Assembly: GCA_944739405.2 (NCBI GenBank)
Contig: OX123182.2
Coordinates: forward strand, 14,705,326 to 14,769,325
Direction of reading: 5' to 3'
DNA: 64,000 bases
Source of the DNA: Euclidia mi
Lineage: Eukaryota > Arthropoda > Insecta > Lepidoptera > Erebidae
Shown: piece by piece, positions 12,150 to 23,520 of the stretch
Numbering within the stretch: the first letter of the stretch is position 1
Layout of the letters: each line of letters starts with the position of its first letter
Notes under the pieces: generated by a model
What the model was told of the DNA's origin: nothing
Databases searched by the model: none
What the model saw: the letters and a program-made list of their open reading frames with translations, nothing else
Position numbers and translations under genes: made by a program

Positions 12150-12430
12150 ATTTCATGCCTTAGAAAAGCGTCAGTATATTCAAGGATACCGCCTACTCCC
12201 TAATTATAATGACTATCCAAGATCTTCCTGACAGCCGGGATCGACAGCTTTTCGAGGCACAGGGCAGGTGATAATGATATGCAATTTAATACGCACATAA
12301 CTTTGAAAATTCAGCGACACACGCCGTGAGTTTAGATCCGATATAATCTGCATGCAGTATATTTATCTATCCACTAAATTATCGCTACCTCCTCGAAAGC
12401 TGTTTTTGTATAATACGCCTCTATCCGACT
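12150..12430 (-). repeat. Dispersed lepidopteran repeat (GCCCTGTGCCTCG type), copy 1
   Basis: On the minus strand it reads CCTGCCCTGTGCCTCGAAAA then GTCGATCCCGGCTGTCAGGA and a CTCCCTAATTATAA-flanked block. This matches in order the plus-strand copy at 61070-61330, with substitutions and indels. Both are diverged, so the family is old. Confidence 0.65.
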
Positions 12431-14019
12431 CCGATCTTGGCATTGTAGGTCACAGTTTGTTGTACATCTTATCTATTAATATTATTTTAACCTGAAGTGT
12501 ATTACAGTATTGCATTTTACGAAAACTTTCACAGTATCGGTTCTTTGTAATTTACATTCCTGTACGAACAAAGAATGAAGCTTTAAATGTTATTAAGTCT
12601 CGTTCGACATTAATTATAAAATTTGTTCTAAATATTGATAAATTCAATAAATACAAAGAGGGCTGATACATTTATGTCAATTTTAAATAGCATGTACGCT
12701 AATTTATCTCTTGATGGAATAAAAAAGGTAAGGATTGCTGAATTGAAACACCCAGCCCCTTCTTGATTTTAGTATTTTCATCGGCCTGGAAATAAAACCG
12801 AATAAGAAAATGCCAGACATGTTTTCTATTTTTCAAATGAAAGCCGAAGCCAAGTTTTATTTTGGATACTTTATTTATATCTTTTTTAAATCATTTTTCA
12901 CCCGTGTATGCCGTAAATAGAGATACATTTCGCCTCGTTAACTAAAATACCACAGGAGCCCGTTGTCACTATTTTGACATACCACTAATTTAATTAAGGT
13001 GCAAAACATTGAACCTTACATCGAAAAATAGCGGTTCACGAGTTCAACTCTCAACTCTATCACGAACGTGCACGATACAAAATTTAATAACGATAAATAC
13101 GAAATTGTAAATGGCAGGTCAATTCACAGGTGTGCAAACAAAATTATGATTAGTTGAGGCTCGGGCGTGCGGCCACGTGAGGGCTAATCCACACTTTTGG
13201 GGCAAGCCTGCTTTAGTAATATATTTTCGCGTTTAAAACAGAACGTGACTGGGAAAGAGGGAATAGGCTTATTGTTTCATGTTGTTGGATATTTGTGTAA
13301 GCGATCAGCAACAGTGTAGATGTAGACTTAGCTGTACGTGCGAATGCGAGTCACAACTATCTCGAGGGACCGATAACTTTTGTTATCCAATTCGTTGGAC
13401 GCAGACTAAATCCATCAAAAATATTAATGTTTACATTTTACGACTTCTGGCAGCTTCTGTATAATTTACCTTAGTTTTATGCTATATCAATATTGTTTGT
13501 AGTAGTTTCCATGTTTAGAATTTCTTCAATAATCAGGGATTCGAAGGCAATTTAGATTGAAAGACGATAAAATTGCTTACACGCGCCGTAATAAATGTTT
13601 TGTTGCCACTTTCCGTGTGGTCAATATTATTATTGTTCTTTGATACTTAATAAGAAATATGAGGCCGATATCTTTATAACAAATCCAGATATCAAAGATA
13701 TTTGTCCTTCTATCTAATATTTCCTGATTTATTTCCAAAAATACGTACGAGTATATAACATTAATCGGTTATTAGGGTTTCCTACGAAATAGTATTATTT
13801 TAACACAGTTACTGTTGGGCACTCTTTTAGCTTATCATCATAGTTAGTTTTTTTGTACAACTATTAATTAATTGTAGTTGAATAACAATACGGGGAAAAA
13901 TAAAATTGCCGATTTAACTGAAAGTTTTTGAAACCACTGACATCAGTATTTAACAATAAATAATAATCAAGGTACGAAATCCTCTCAATTTGAATTGGTT
14001 CGTACTTGTTCAATTTACT
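12431..14019. other. No gene recognised
   Basis: AT-rich. The stretch at 13130-13400 is less AT-rich and carries a small open frame at 13279-13464 rich in Cys (CVSDQQQCRCRLSCTCECES). It has no recognisable domain and no support as a gene. Confidence 0.45.
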
Positions 14020-14156
14020 AAGGAATTCAATAATCGATCTATAGATAGATTTTTAGATTTTAGAATCGTTTTTGACATAAGCTCCATACTAAATATGTCA
14101 AACACGATTCTCGAATCTCAAAATCCATGTATGGTTCGAATATTGAAAATGGCCGT
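14020..14156. mobile_element. Short foldback MITE, family M1, copy 1
   Basis: The ends are imperfect inverted repeats (ATTCAATAATCGATCTATAG at the left, TATGGTTCGAATATTGAA at the right). The centre carries TTTGACATA...TATGTCAAA, a second inverted repeat. The copy at 58380-58526 shares the ends, the centre and the right edge AATGGCCGT. It has no coding capacity. The autonomous partner and class are unknown. Confidence 0.7.
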
Positions 14157-15152
14157 TAGAGATTCATCAACACGCATTACCAACATCAGGCCATACGAGC
14201 GATAAATCTTTCGCCCTTTGCTCGTAATATTACAGGATCAGATATATACTATCAAAATAATAATGTACTAAAAGATACTTCTTTAATATCATGTCCTCGC
14301 AAATCCTTAGCTACCGAAGGTAGAAATGAGATTTGGATACTTGATTCCTTTTATAACATAATATAGATTCTCACTAATGAAGGATCTTTTAATATTCTAT
14401 CCGTAAGGGCAATAATATAAAATAGTTTATTTGAAAATCTATTTATATTGAAACTGTCTCTAAAGTGGAGAACAGCTAGGTTGTAATAAAATTACTTTTA
14501 ATGATTTAAAATCCAAGTTCGTGGTAACACCTGTAAAAATAATTGCTAAACTTTCATATTTTAGAATCCAAGCAAAATTCCAAGCTCGAATAACCAATTC
14601 ATCTTTCATTCATCACTAATAAAATTTGAAACGAATTTTCAATAGCATTGTTAGTTATGTACAGCGTAATCAATCTTGGCGAGCCACAAAAACAGAATGA
14701 AAACTGAATTGAGCGGCTGATTTATGCACCGCAACACCCAGGTTGACTGAAATAGCTTTAAACAGAAAAATCACCAGATCGACCCAGTTTTATGGATGAA
14801 AGAGAAAAATGACCTATAGTTTTCTAAACAGAAAACAAACAAAAATAGGCAACCTACATTGCAGTTTTAAAACAATGCCACAGTCACTTTCGGAAGCTGT
14901 TTTGTCTTTTAAACTTACATTTGGAAACTTCCTATTTACGTAAGTTAGGTAACTGTTTTGGGGTCTTGCTAAACACACGGTCGAAATTTCAATAAAACTT
15001 TCATTATGTATGTATGTGTAGTTTTAAAATAGAACAATGAGGAACGGATGACATAAGCTCCAAAAGATTTGTCACTTTTGTTGTTCTAAAAAATTTTGGA
15101 GGGTTGTTATTTGTAGCTTAGACAGTAAAATGGCTGGTTATTTTATAAGCTA
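14157..15152. other. No gene recognised
   Basis: AT-rich DNA without a recognisable reading frame or repeat. Confidence 0.5.
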
Positions 15153-15359
15153 CTAGAGGACGCCAGCAGCTACGCCTGCATTTTTTTTAAATTTACCCGT
15201 TTTGGCCGATCCCGTGGGAATTTCGGGAAATCCCTTCTTAGTGCACCCCTACGGTCCCCAAGGAACATACATGCCAAATTTCAGCTTCCTGCGCCCAATA
15301 GTTTTGGCTGTAGCGTGTTTGTCAGTCAGTCAGTAACGCAAGGATTTTATATATTAAGA
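15153..15359 (-). mobile_element. Helitron-type non-autonomous element, family H1, copy A
   Basis: On the minus strand it starts TCTTAATATATAAAATCC and ends CTCTAG, with A before and T after, as expected for Helitrons (TC...CTRR inserted between A and T). Internal hallmarks are an ACTGACTGACTGAC run and GGCATGTATGTTCC. It is 207 bp and non-coding. Further copies are at 16083, 33150, 42134 and 63732. Confidence 0.75.
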
Positions 15360-16082
15360 TTTCGATAAAATTGTCTTGTTTATCTGTCTTTTAGTTTGGC
15401 GAACTTAAAGGGTCCTTGGGCACTACGAGATTCTTTAACATTATCGTAAGCATTTTTTTTGTCTCTACATACACGTCAGTATCACTAACACTACTCAACC
15501 AGATGACCAAACAAAAGTTGGTATGATATATTGGCACTTAATGATGCCAAATAATCATAATTATAATAATAAAAGAAAAGTCGTCCAACAAAATTTTAAA
15601 GTGTACTTATACAAGTAGACTTTAAAATTTTGTTGGAAGACATTTTTTTTGTGAGCATCCCTCGTTAATACTACCTAGGGATGTAAAAATTACCTCTCAA
15701 ATAAACACAATAAATCAGACCTAACAAATCTACACAAAAAAATGTTATAAAAGTCGTTTAGGCCGTTTCGAAGAAGTCCGATATCAATAACTGTGACCAA
15801 AGATTTTTACATCTTGGATATCTTAGATAAGTATATCCATAATATAAATATATTTATCTGGCTAACTATTAATCTTATGATTTACCGTAATATTTGCGGC
15901 TGCACTTTTTGGCTTTAACCCTGGTGATATGTGGATCATTTTAAAGACAAACTGTTAGCCTTTCTCGGATAGCAGTTTAGACTTCTCATTGTCTTTTATA
16001 AGAACTATAAAATACCAAATGTATTATTTAATATACCAAAAATAGACTTTATCGGCTTTCATGGCCTTTTTTTTATTTAAAA
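15360..16082. other. AT-rich spacer with hairpin
   Basis: No gene. It contains the 23-nt-arm hairpin at 15580-15641. Confidence 0.5.
15580..15641. repeat. Inverted repeat, 23-nt arms, 16-nt loop
   Basis: The arms 15580-15602 and 15619-15641 (CCAACAAAATTTTAAAGT and complement) match except for one base. It may be the remains of a tiny foldback element. No flanking duplication was recognised. Confidence 0.85.
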
Positions 16083-16285
16083 CTAGCAGCTACGTTCGCA
16101 CATTTCATTTCAATTTAACCATTTCTTCCCAATCCCGTGGGAACTTCGGGTAACCTGTTCTATAGGCACCCCTACGGTGCATCAGGAACATAGATGCCAA
16201 ATTTCAGTTTCTTGCGCTTAATAGTTTCGGCTGTGCGTGGTCTGTCAGTCAGTCAGTAACGCAAGAATTTTATATTTACAGAAGA
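16083..16285 (-). mobile_element. Helitron-type element, family H1, diverged copy
   Basis: It has the same order of motifs as copy A, with many substitutions. CTAG is at 16083-16086 and the TC end at 16284-16285, flanked by T and A in the correct sense. The ACTGACTGACTGAC run is kept. Confidence 0.65.
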
Positions 16286-16525
16286 TTTAACTACAAATAT
16301 CATGATTGTAGTTTTATTTGCGATATCTGGAAAATGAGCCAGTCTTTCTGATTTCAAAACAAAGTCTTCCTTTGCTGGAGTTATTTAATTATTAATATTG
16401 TGTTTTACATAGAATCAATACACAGATATCTCACGGTAGTTAGGTATTTTAGAATCTGCTCACTGGGTTCAAAAGGTTTTACGTTATAATTATTCTAAGC
16501 CAAAACGTTATCCATTCTCTTTCTA

Positions 16526-16792
16526 GACGACCGGTTGGCGCAGCGGGAGTGTAAGCGACTGCTACGCCGAAGGTCGCGGGTTCGATTCCCGCTCAAGTCA
16601 AACATTTGTGTGCATGAACATGGGTGTTTGTCTTGGTCTGGGTGTTTCTATGTATAATATGTATGTATTTACAACAAAAAAAGGATATATGTATGTTTAT
16701 CCATTATCTAGTACCCATAGTATATTCTGCTTAGTTTGGGACTAGATGGTGTTGTGTGAATGTGGTAGAATATTATTATATTATTATTATTC
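16526..16792 (+). mobile_element. tRNA-derived SINE, family S1, copy 1
   Basis: It has a full pol III internal promoter: A box TGGCGCAGCGG near 16545 and B box GGTTCGATTCC near 16581. The tRNA-like head is followed by a body with TTTGTGTGCATGAACATGGG and the tail CTGCTTAGTTTGGGACTAGA...GTGGTAGAATA, then a TTA-rich simple repeat. It could be mistaken for a tRNA gene, but it does not fold to a complete cloverleaf and recurs at 37486-37735 and 48016-48281. Confidence 0.88.
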
Positions 16793-17426
16793 TCAAATCT
16801 TGAATCCCAAAAATCACAACGATAGGTGATAAAAGGCTTAATGGTTTAAACACTAGTGGAAACAATTCTCGCGCTTCATCGCTCGTAAAGCTACGGACGG
16901 ATAGTTGGTTCTGGTGAGCGGTGAGGCTGCCAAATGCGCTTCCGTTATATAAAATTGGCAACTGCCGAGTTGCGGTCGAACCCATTTGGTTTGGGCTTCG
17001 ATGTGGCCATTCCGATACTTTGGCTCGTGCGTAAGAATTGGTGGATAAAACTAATGTAAACTAAAATTAAAACACGTTTTAAACATAACATTAGCACAAG
17101 TGTACTAAAACCAAAATTTAACAAAATGATTTTTGTCCAAATACACGATAGTCTGAACATTAGTTTTATAATAATAATAATAAATTCATTTATTAAAGCA
17201 CCAAGACTCAAAAAAGTTAGTAACAATAATCTATGTTAGTATACACGTTTAAAAATAAAATATAACATCTACTATTTAATATACTATTTAATGCACCCTT
17301 CGACTCACTGCCTCAAGGTAACGGGGGCAGCTGAAACCTTACTGCAGTGAGTTAGATGTCACAGACAATGCTCTTCGCTCCCTTGCGATGTCACCATCGT
17401 CTCTGAGGTTGGTGGTCAATACATGA
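16793..17426. other. No gene recognised
   Basis: Begins with the ATT-repeat tail of the SINE. The remainder is AT-rich and leads into the 5' end of LINE copy C. The overlapping small frames show no feature. Confidence 0.45.
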
Positions 17427-19328
17427 CCTAAATTTAAAAAAGAACGTACCGACGAAAATTGGGCTTTTTTCAAGACTGCAAGGAATCGGTGTAACCAGAT
17501 GTTACGGAATGCCAAACGCCGCCATATTCTCGAAAATATTTCACCCAGTTCCCCTGCTGCTACTTGGAGATTCCTCGGAACTCTCGGTATTGGCAAATTC
17601 GGCAAACAGCAACCGTTCGACCTGCCGAATGTCATCGGTTTGGATGATATGAATCGCCATTTCGCCACCACTCCTACTTTGGATTATGTAATCCGATGCC
17701 AAACGGTTGAATATATAACAAATTTGCCCCGTATTAGTGTAGATCTATTTAGGTTTACTCCAGTTGCGCCGGGTGAGATCAAAAAAACTATCCTATTCAT
17801 TAAAACCAAGGCTGTAGGATGCGATGATATTAGTCGACGAATGTTGATTCCTATTTTAGATCAGCTCCTACCTGCGCTTACCCACATTATTAACTTTTCA
17901 TTTGATTCTGGTGTATTTCCATCCTTATGGCGCAAAGCATTTATCCGACCTTTACCCAAGATCCCCAATCCGTCATTGCCTACCCACTTCCGTCCTATAT
18001 CCATCCTTCCTTTCCTGTCTAAAGTGCTGGAGGCCTGTGTCCATATGCAACTGTCTCGCTTCGTTTATGATAATAACTTATTAAGTCCTCTCCAGTCGGG
18101 TTTTAGGCCAGGCCACAGCGCTACCTTCGCACTCCTAAAAGTGACTGGCGATGTTAGGGCGGGCGTTGAGGATGGCAAGGTCACTGTACTGGTCTTGGTT
18201 GATTTCTCGAACGCCTTTAACACCGTCAGTCACGACATCCTCTTATCCATTCTCTCCCATTTTATGATCTCATCTGACGCACTGGATTGGTTTTCCTCAT
18301 ATCTTCGGGAGCGTCAGCAGGTGGTACGCATTGATGAATCCTGTTCATCTTGGTGTGTTCTCGACTCTGGCGTTCCACACGGCGGTATTTTATCTCCTCT
18401 TCTGTTCGCTCTGTTTATCAATCTCATAACCCATGACCTTCGGTGTACTTATCATCTGTACGCCGATGACTTGCAGTTGTATTCACAGGCCAGGGTAGGA
18501 AATCTATCTGATGCTATTGAAGCTGTGAATCGTGACTTAGCAGCAATCAAACATTGGTCCGATAGGTTCGGCTTGTACGTGAACCCTTCTAAGTGTCAGG
18601 CCATTATTATAGGAGGCAACCGTATGATGTGCCGAGTAAAGGTGTCATCTCTTCCATCTGTTGTTTTTGATGGTACTGTTATCGAAATTTCACCGCATGT
18701 AAAGGATTTAGGGTTACATATCGATGACACGCTTAGTTGGCGAACTCACATCACCAATGTGAGCAAACGAGTTACCGGGACCCTGCGTTCTCTTTATCGC
18801 CTAAAACATTTTCTTCCCATAAAGACAAAGGCGACGTTAGTGCAAACTTTACTATTCCCGGTCATAGATTATGGTGATGTTTGTTGTTTCGACCTGAATG
18901 CAGATCTTCTTGATAAACTTGACCGTCTTCTCAATAACTGCATTCGATTTATTTATAATCTTCGCAAGTATGACCACGTGTCTGCTTTTCGTTCCGAACT
19001 ACGCTGGTTCCCCATTCGTCAGCGCCGGAGTTTGCGCGCACTCACAACGCTATTCTCTCTTCTTCATTCTCCAACTCCCCCTGCTTACCTTCAATCTTAC
19101 TTCCAATATTTAGGCTCCTATCACGCAAAAGATCTTCGCTCCTCTAATAATCTTCTGCTTTTATGTTCATCACATTCTTCTGGTCTTGTGCACTCGTCGT
19201 TCATAGTCCAATCAGTTCTGCTCTGGAATGCCCTTCCATTAAAAATCAGGAAGGCGTCAAACCGCTGGAAGTTTAAGTCTATGGCACGTGAACATATCCG
19301 AAAGGGACTATTGGCACCATCATCTTAA
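17427..19328 (+). CDS. LINE copy C, open RT frame (5' truncated non-LTR retrotransposon)
   Basis: The open frame runs about 630 codons from just after a TGA at 17424-17426. The first ATG is at 17499, but in-frame sequence before it (ENWAFFKTARNRCNQ) already looks like the linker that precedes RT. RT motifs in order are: RPLPKIPNPSLPTHFRPISI; SGFRPGHSAT; motif A VLVDFSNAFNTVSHD; GVPHGGILSPLLF at about 18369; and active site YADD at 18459-18470. The thumb and C-terminal tail follow (KDLGLHIDDTLSW, PLKIRKASNRW). Deviations are GVPHGG where GVPQGS is usual, and INLI where INDL is usual. Both aspartates of YADD are present. No endonuclease or ORF1 is seen, so it is 5' truncated. It is the least damaged coding frame in the window. 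Clade (CR1/L2/Jockey side) is uncertain. Confidence 0.85.
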   Translation, partial: PKFKKERTDENWAFFKTARNRCNQMLRNAKRRHILENISPSSPAATWRFLGTLGIGKFGKQQPFDLPNVIGLDDMNRHFATTPTLDYVIRCQTVEYITNLPRISVDLFRFTPVAPGEIKKTILFIKTKAVGCDDISRRMLIPILDQLLPALTHIINFSFDSGVFPSLWRKAFIRPLPKIPNPSLPTHFRPISILPFLSKVLEACVHMQLSRFVYDNNLLSPLQSGFRPGHSATFALLKVTGDVRAGVEDGKVTVLVLVDFSNAFNTVSHDILLSILSHFMISSDALDWFSSYLRERQQVVRIDESCSSWCVLDSGVPHGGILSPLLFALFINLITHDLRCTYHLYADDLQLYSQARVGNLSDAIEAVNRDLAAIKHWSDRFGLYVNPSKCQAIIIGGNRMMCRVKVSSLPSVVFDGTVIEISPHVKDLGLHIDDTLSWRTHITNVSKRVTGTLRSLYRLKHFLPIKTKATLVQTLLFPVIDYGDVCCFDLNADLLDKLDRLLNNCIRFIYNLRKYDHVSAFRSELRWFPIRQRRSLRALTTLFSLLHSPTPPAYLQSYFQYLGSYHAKDLRSSNNLLLLCSSHSSGLVHSSFIVQSVLLWNALPLKIRKASNRWKFKSMAREHIRKGLLAPSS

Positions 19329-19870
19329 TCATTGTATTATACACCTATTTTTATTTATATATATATATATATACACCATTATTTTTTAATTAGTACAAAA
19401 ACTTTAAGGACAGATTAGCGAAGATATTATTATCATATATGTGACGTAAGAATTTCATAATATCAATAAAGAGCAAAGTTATTATAATTTGTTTATTGTA
19501 GAAAATCTCAATTAAATCATAGTCATATTTTACAATACATTCACTAATTCATTGATAATATTCCATCCTGCTCATTCGCATTCTCTCTGTCGCACTTATG
19601 ATGTAGGTAGCCATAGAAAATAAAATGAAGAAAAATAATAAATGTAGGTAGTTATTTTTTAATTTTGTTAATTCTACCCTCTCCTTCATACTTCATTCGG
19701 GCTTAGGACCGGTAAAATTTATCGTTTAACAAGTAATTAAATACGGAGGTATGTAATTAGAAAGCAAACAAATATCAAAATAAAAGAAGGTGTTCTGGAC
19801 TAAAAGAAAATAGTAATTTTGGCGTATTTATGAAGTTAGAATCATCTGCTATTTACAAATATTATTTTAT
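19329..19870. other. 3' end of LINE C and AT-rich spacer
   Basis: A short 3' UTR is followed by an AT dinucleotide run at about 19355-19372. Beyond that I see nothing. Confidence 0.5.
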
Positions 19871-19965
19871 CATCATCATGTCAGCCTAGAGACGTCCACT
19901 GCTGGACATAGGCCTTCCTCAAGGTGTGTGGAGAACACAGACCGATTTTGAGCCGCCCGCATCAA
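19871..19965 (+). repeat. CCACTGCTGGACATAGGCC-type lepidopteran repeat fragment
   Basis: TCAGCC...GTCCACTGCTGGACATAGGC is a very common lepidopteran repeat signature. Only a fragment is present. The blocks at 23305-23520 and 27391-27662 carry related cores. Confidence 0.6.
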
Positions 19966-20564
19966 ATTATTATTTACTTAAGTACGTATTATTTACTAAA
20001 CTTACAAGTATTTCCATTGTCCTTCGAAATGTCCACCACCGTTGTCAAAAGCATCCAATATGCACTGTTTTAATAAAATTGTTTGACACTGACCGGATCA
20101 CTTTTGTACACTCACAATAAGATGTCCATGGGTACACAGCTGCACTCGCGATTTTTCCACTCAAAAAGTACGCACGAAGCATACATACTCCCGTGATATG
20201 AACTGATATGATAGGCCATCGCGTCGGGCAATCGTGGACAAACAATTAACTTTTGCAACGAAGTTAGATACGCTCACTTTAGCTAACAATTTAGTACTGT
20301 TTTTCGCATCGTCGGGGCGTGGCGCAGGCGCAGAGGGGCGGGAGGGGGAGGGGAGTTTATCAATGGTTCATTTTACTATGATACTCGTAATAGTACTCGG
20401 GTCGGTCATAGTATTAGTATTGCATTTACCAATTATCACGTATTTTTGTGGATAGTTTTGAGACAGTTTTGGGACTTAGTGTTTTTATTTTTTAACTACA
20501 TAAATATGATCAGTTAAAGATACTTAGTGCTGTGTTACATTTTTTGTACTAATTAAAAAATAGC

Positions 20565-20600
<36 letters not shown>

Positions 20601-20724
20601 AAATATGCATATATATTAATGTATATATTATATTATGCTATATAGTATATATTTAATAATATAACCATGCATTTATTGTTATTATTGTAAAATACACATT
20701 ATCTTTTTAACGTGACCAAAACTA
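19966..20724. other. No gene; GC-rich patch and AT microsatellite
   Basis: 20310-20350 is a purine-rich GC patch (GGGCGGGAGGGGGAGGGG) in an otherwise AT-rich setting. About 20567-20596 is an AT dinucleotide repeat. Confidence 0.5.
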
Positions 20725-20855
20725 TTTGTACACCTACCATACCTATCTCTGCATCACCCTATGGTTGACTGGTAGAGAATGCTTATAGCATTAAGTCCGC
20801 CATTGTACCTATGAGTTGTACTGAGTTGTACATAAAGTTTAAATAAATAAATAAA
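20725..20855 (+). repeat. LINE 3' tail, family T1, copy 1
   Basis: The order ACTGGTAGAGAATGC...AGCATTAAGTCCGCC...GTTTAAATAAATAAATAA matches the copy at 21605-21750 and ends in the TAAA repeats typical of a LINE 3' end. Confidence 0.6.
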
Positions 20856-20894
20856 ATATTTAAATTCATCCACCTTTGACAATGTCACGTTATT

Positions 20895-21232
20895 GAGTTT
20901 GACTGAAGGCACAGTTTCTGGGCAACGATTGAGCCTCAGTCATTGCCCATCGCTCCTGAGGATGCCTGGTGGAGAGGCGAAACACGTTTTGAAGAATAGT
21001 CGGCGTATACAGCGGGACACTGCAAGTCAAGTATCTTTCTGGAACCCATACCATTCCTATATAATTACCTTATCCTTTTAGAGGAATTTGGTATTGTCAA
21101 CCTTTTTCTATTGCAATAGTTGGGGTGGTCAATCCGAGGGTGCGTGGTGGGTTTCTCTTTCCTTCCATTAGGTTACAAAGGAGTTCTACCAATTAACGCC
21201 TGATTCAATCAACTAGATACTATTTGGTTCGC
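20895..21232 (+). repeat. Dispersed repeat R1 with hammerhead-like core, copy 1
   Basis: It is colinear with 31895-32214 over about 320 bp. It contains CTGAGGA at 20956-20962, a stem GCCT/AGGC (20964-20967 with 20975-20978), and GAAA at 20979-20982, the order of a hammerhead ribozyme core. One extra T separates CTGAGGA from the stem, which the consensus does not have. No coding frame. The short frame at 20893-21081 is not supported. Confidence 0.7.
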
Positions 21233-21604
21233 ATATTTTCCTTAGTCGCCTCTTACGACACCTATGAAATGAAATGGGTTAGTGACATAGAATACAAAGT
21301 ATTCCTTATCAGTCACGATGCAGACATTATAATATAATCGAAGTACTAATTTAAGGCTAAGGTAAAGGAGCTTTTGTTGGCAAGACCAGCGGATGTGTCA
21401 TAGGATCTGTATCTTCATTTCGTTTTGTATTTGTGTATGGCTTTACGTATTCTTCCTTTAGTTCTTATATGTATATATTATTTATTTCATATATATCGTA
21501 TTTAGGTAGTATAATTATATGTTTATATATTTATGTAAGTATATATGTATGTATAGTGTATGCATGTATATTTATTTAAGAATTATATTATATTATATTA
21601 TATT
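21233..21604. other. No gene recognised
   Basis: AT-rich, with TATG/TATA-rich simple sequence at about 21460-21600. Confidence 0.5.
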
Positions 21605-21750
21605 ATTATACCTATCTTATAATTATAGTAAGTATTTAATACACCTACTACGTTTCTCAGCACCGCTCAAAGGTAGACTGGCGGATAATGCCCAAGGCAT
21701 TAAGTCAACCTGTACACAGTTTAGTGTATAAATTAAATAAATAAATAATC
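21605..21750 (+). repeat. LINE 3' tail, family T1, copy 2
   Basis: It shares CACC..CTCA..GGTAGACTGGCGGATAATGC, GGCATTAAGTC and the AAATAAATAAATAA end with 20725-20855. Confidence 0.6.
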
Positions 21751-23304
21751 ATGATCCTCTCACAAATTTAACGTAACTCTATCCACAGGCAAAAGAAAAC
21801 ATTTTACGTGAAAATTTCATTAAAGTAATTAAATATTTCCCTTTATCACTTAATCTACTTTCATCACTCACATACTACCTTTTGTGGGCAGTTTATCGAC
21901 AACTAATTTAATCGTTTAACTATCCACGACAATTTTCCATTCCGGTTTGGTCATTCAGCGGATGTTTGGTAAACCATGACGTAAATAGTAGACCAATTCA
22001 TTTATTGCGTTCCGTTTTAAGCGGCCAGTTAATTGGTATTGGTTGGCGCGTACCGCCATCTGTCGGCAGACATTGACCTACGTATTTTTTACAATTAAGT
22101 AAATTGCATAAATTATTATTTTATCATATTGGAGGTATGAAATACATGACATTTTGTTATAGAAATATAAGCTGGTGACCAAAATGAATTTCATCGAATT
22201 TTCCAAGATTTACAAAGTTTCTGATATTTGCTTTTTATAGAAATCGATAAGGAAAATCTTGGCATAAAGTAACAGCATGAAATGGCAAATAAAATATAGC
22301 TGCGAATATGAAGTAAAATATCGAAATTAGCTTCTGACGTGAGATTATTTTGTGCACATTCTTTTTGTAACTATCTGTAAAGACCCCAATCTTATTATTC
22401 GATCAGAAACCTTATACGAGCAAACGTTCGCCGTGCTATTGTATTCATACAGCCAAATATTGCTATAGTAAAATAAGCATAGATACACGAAATTTTAAGG
22501 AAATAGAGCACATACGTAAATATCTAGAAACTAAAATAGGGAAGGATATTAAATACTATCATAATAATAGTGATCATCTTGTGATTATTATTATAGCTAC
22601 TTTAAGAAGATATTTTCATTTTTAATTTCACTGGTATGGTACTATAGCTATTTAAATTACGGTGCATTGGAAGACTTAACATCTTACAGACGTCTCGAGG
22701 AAAGAAGTGGTTTGCCTCTGTCTCCGACGTGACCAAAGGGTGGCAGTTGCCACTTACGGGTGGGCCGTAAACTCGTCTGTCACTTTGCTGCCATAAAAAG
22801 TCATACATATTATTTACTTAAACGGCCAAAACAATAAAAAAGCTTTAAATACATATATTGGACATTAAGGCTAAAGGCTTTGAAGAAACTAACCCTAAGC
22901 GCAGTACGTACTAATGCTGGCCCAAATGTAATCCAGCGTGCGATCAATATAATCATCATCTTAATATTTGCCCGGTTGCAATCCACGACTATTATATTGA
23001 ACCCAAAGGACCGCTTTATATACCGCCGGGCTAACAATAAAATTAATAATCATATTTATATAGAAACGTTAATGTAGAAACTTGTTGGCAATATTATATT
23101 AACACACTTATTTCTAGAATGTTTGGAGAAAATTTAAATATTTACTATATCTAATTGAATTTTAAACACAACATTGTTACCATTTATTCACGATAGTAAG
23201 GCTCGCAGAATCAATTATTAACAACGTGTTTGCCTTACCTCTCTGCGCCTAAATGAATCAGTAAACGTAAAAGGAAACTTTAATCTCATATCCAGTGTTC
23301 ATGA
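21751..23304. other. No gene recognised
   Basis: AT-rich. TACCGCCATCTGTCGGCAGA near 22050 is less AT-rich, but no family can be assigned. Small frames on both strands lack features. Confidence 0.5.
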
Positions 23305-23520
23305 TTAGCCTTTAACAGTCCACTGCTGGACTAGGCCTCTCCTTTGAAAGGAGGAATTGGCCCACTATACCAGGCTGGCCAAACGAGTTTGCTATAGGGT
23401 TTGTATCAAGTTTTCCTTCTCTCACAGTGCTGTTCTCTGCATAATATGCTCCCTCTTTCGGCTCTTACGAACCCCATGGGATGATATGGGGTGGTGACAA
23501 TCCGTATTCTTAATCCGTCA
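23305..23520 (+). repeat. Dispersed repeat R2 (CCACTGCTGGACTAGGCC), copy 1
   Basis: The order TCCACTGCTGGACTAGGCCT, GGCCCACTATACCAGGCTGG, CCAAACGAGTTTG, AGTTTTCC, GATATGGGGTGGTGACAA, CGTCACCACACGG is shared with 27391-27662. Confidence 0.65.

Noticed and set aside
13990..14205. Pair of similar small proteins (with 58432-58629) sharing VRILKMAVR
   Set aside because: The similarity comes from the shared MITE M1 and its conserved edge, not from a gene family.
16540..16600. tRNA gene with perfect A and B boxes
   Set aside because: The boxes belong to a SINE head: the same sequence with body and tail recurs at 37486 and 48016, and no clean acceptor stem pairing is visible.
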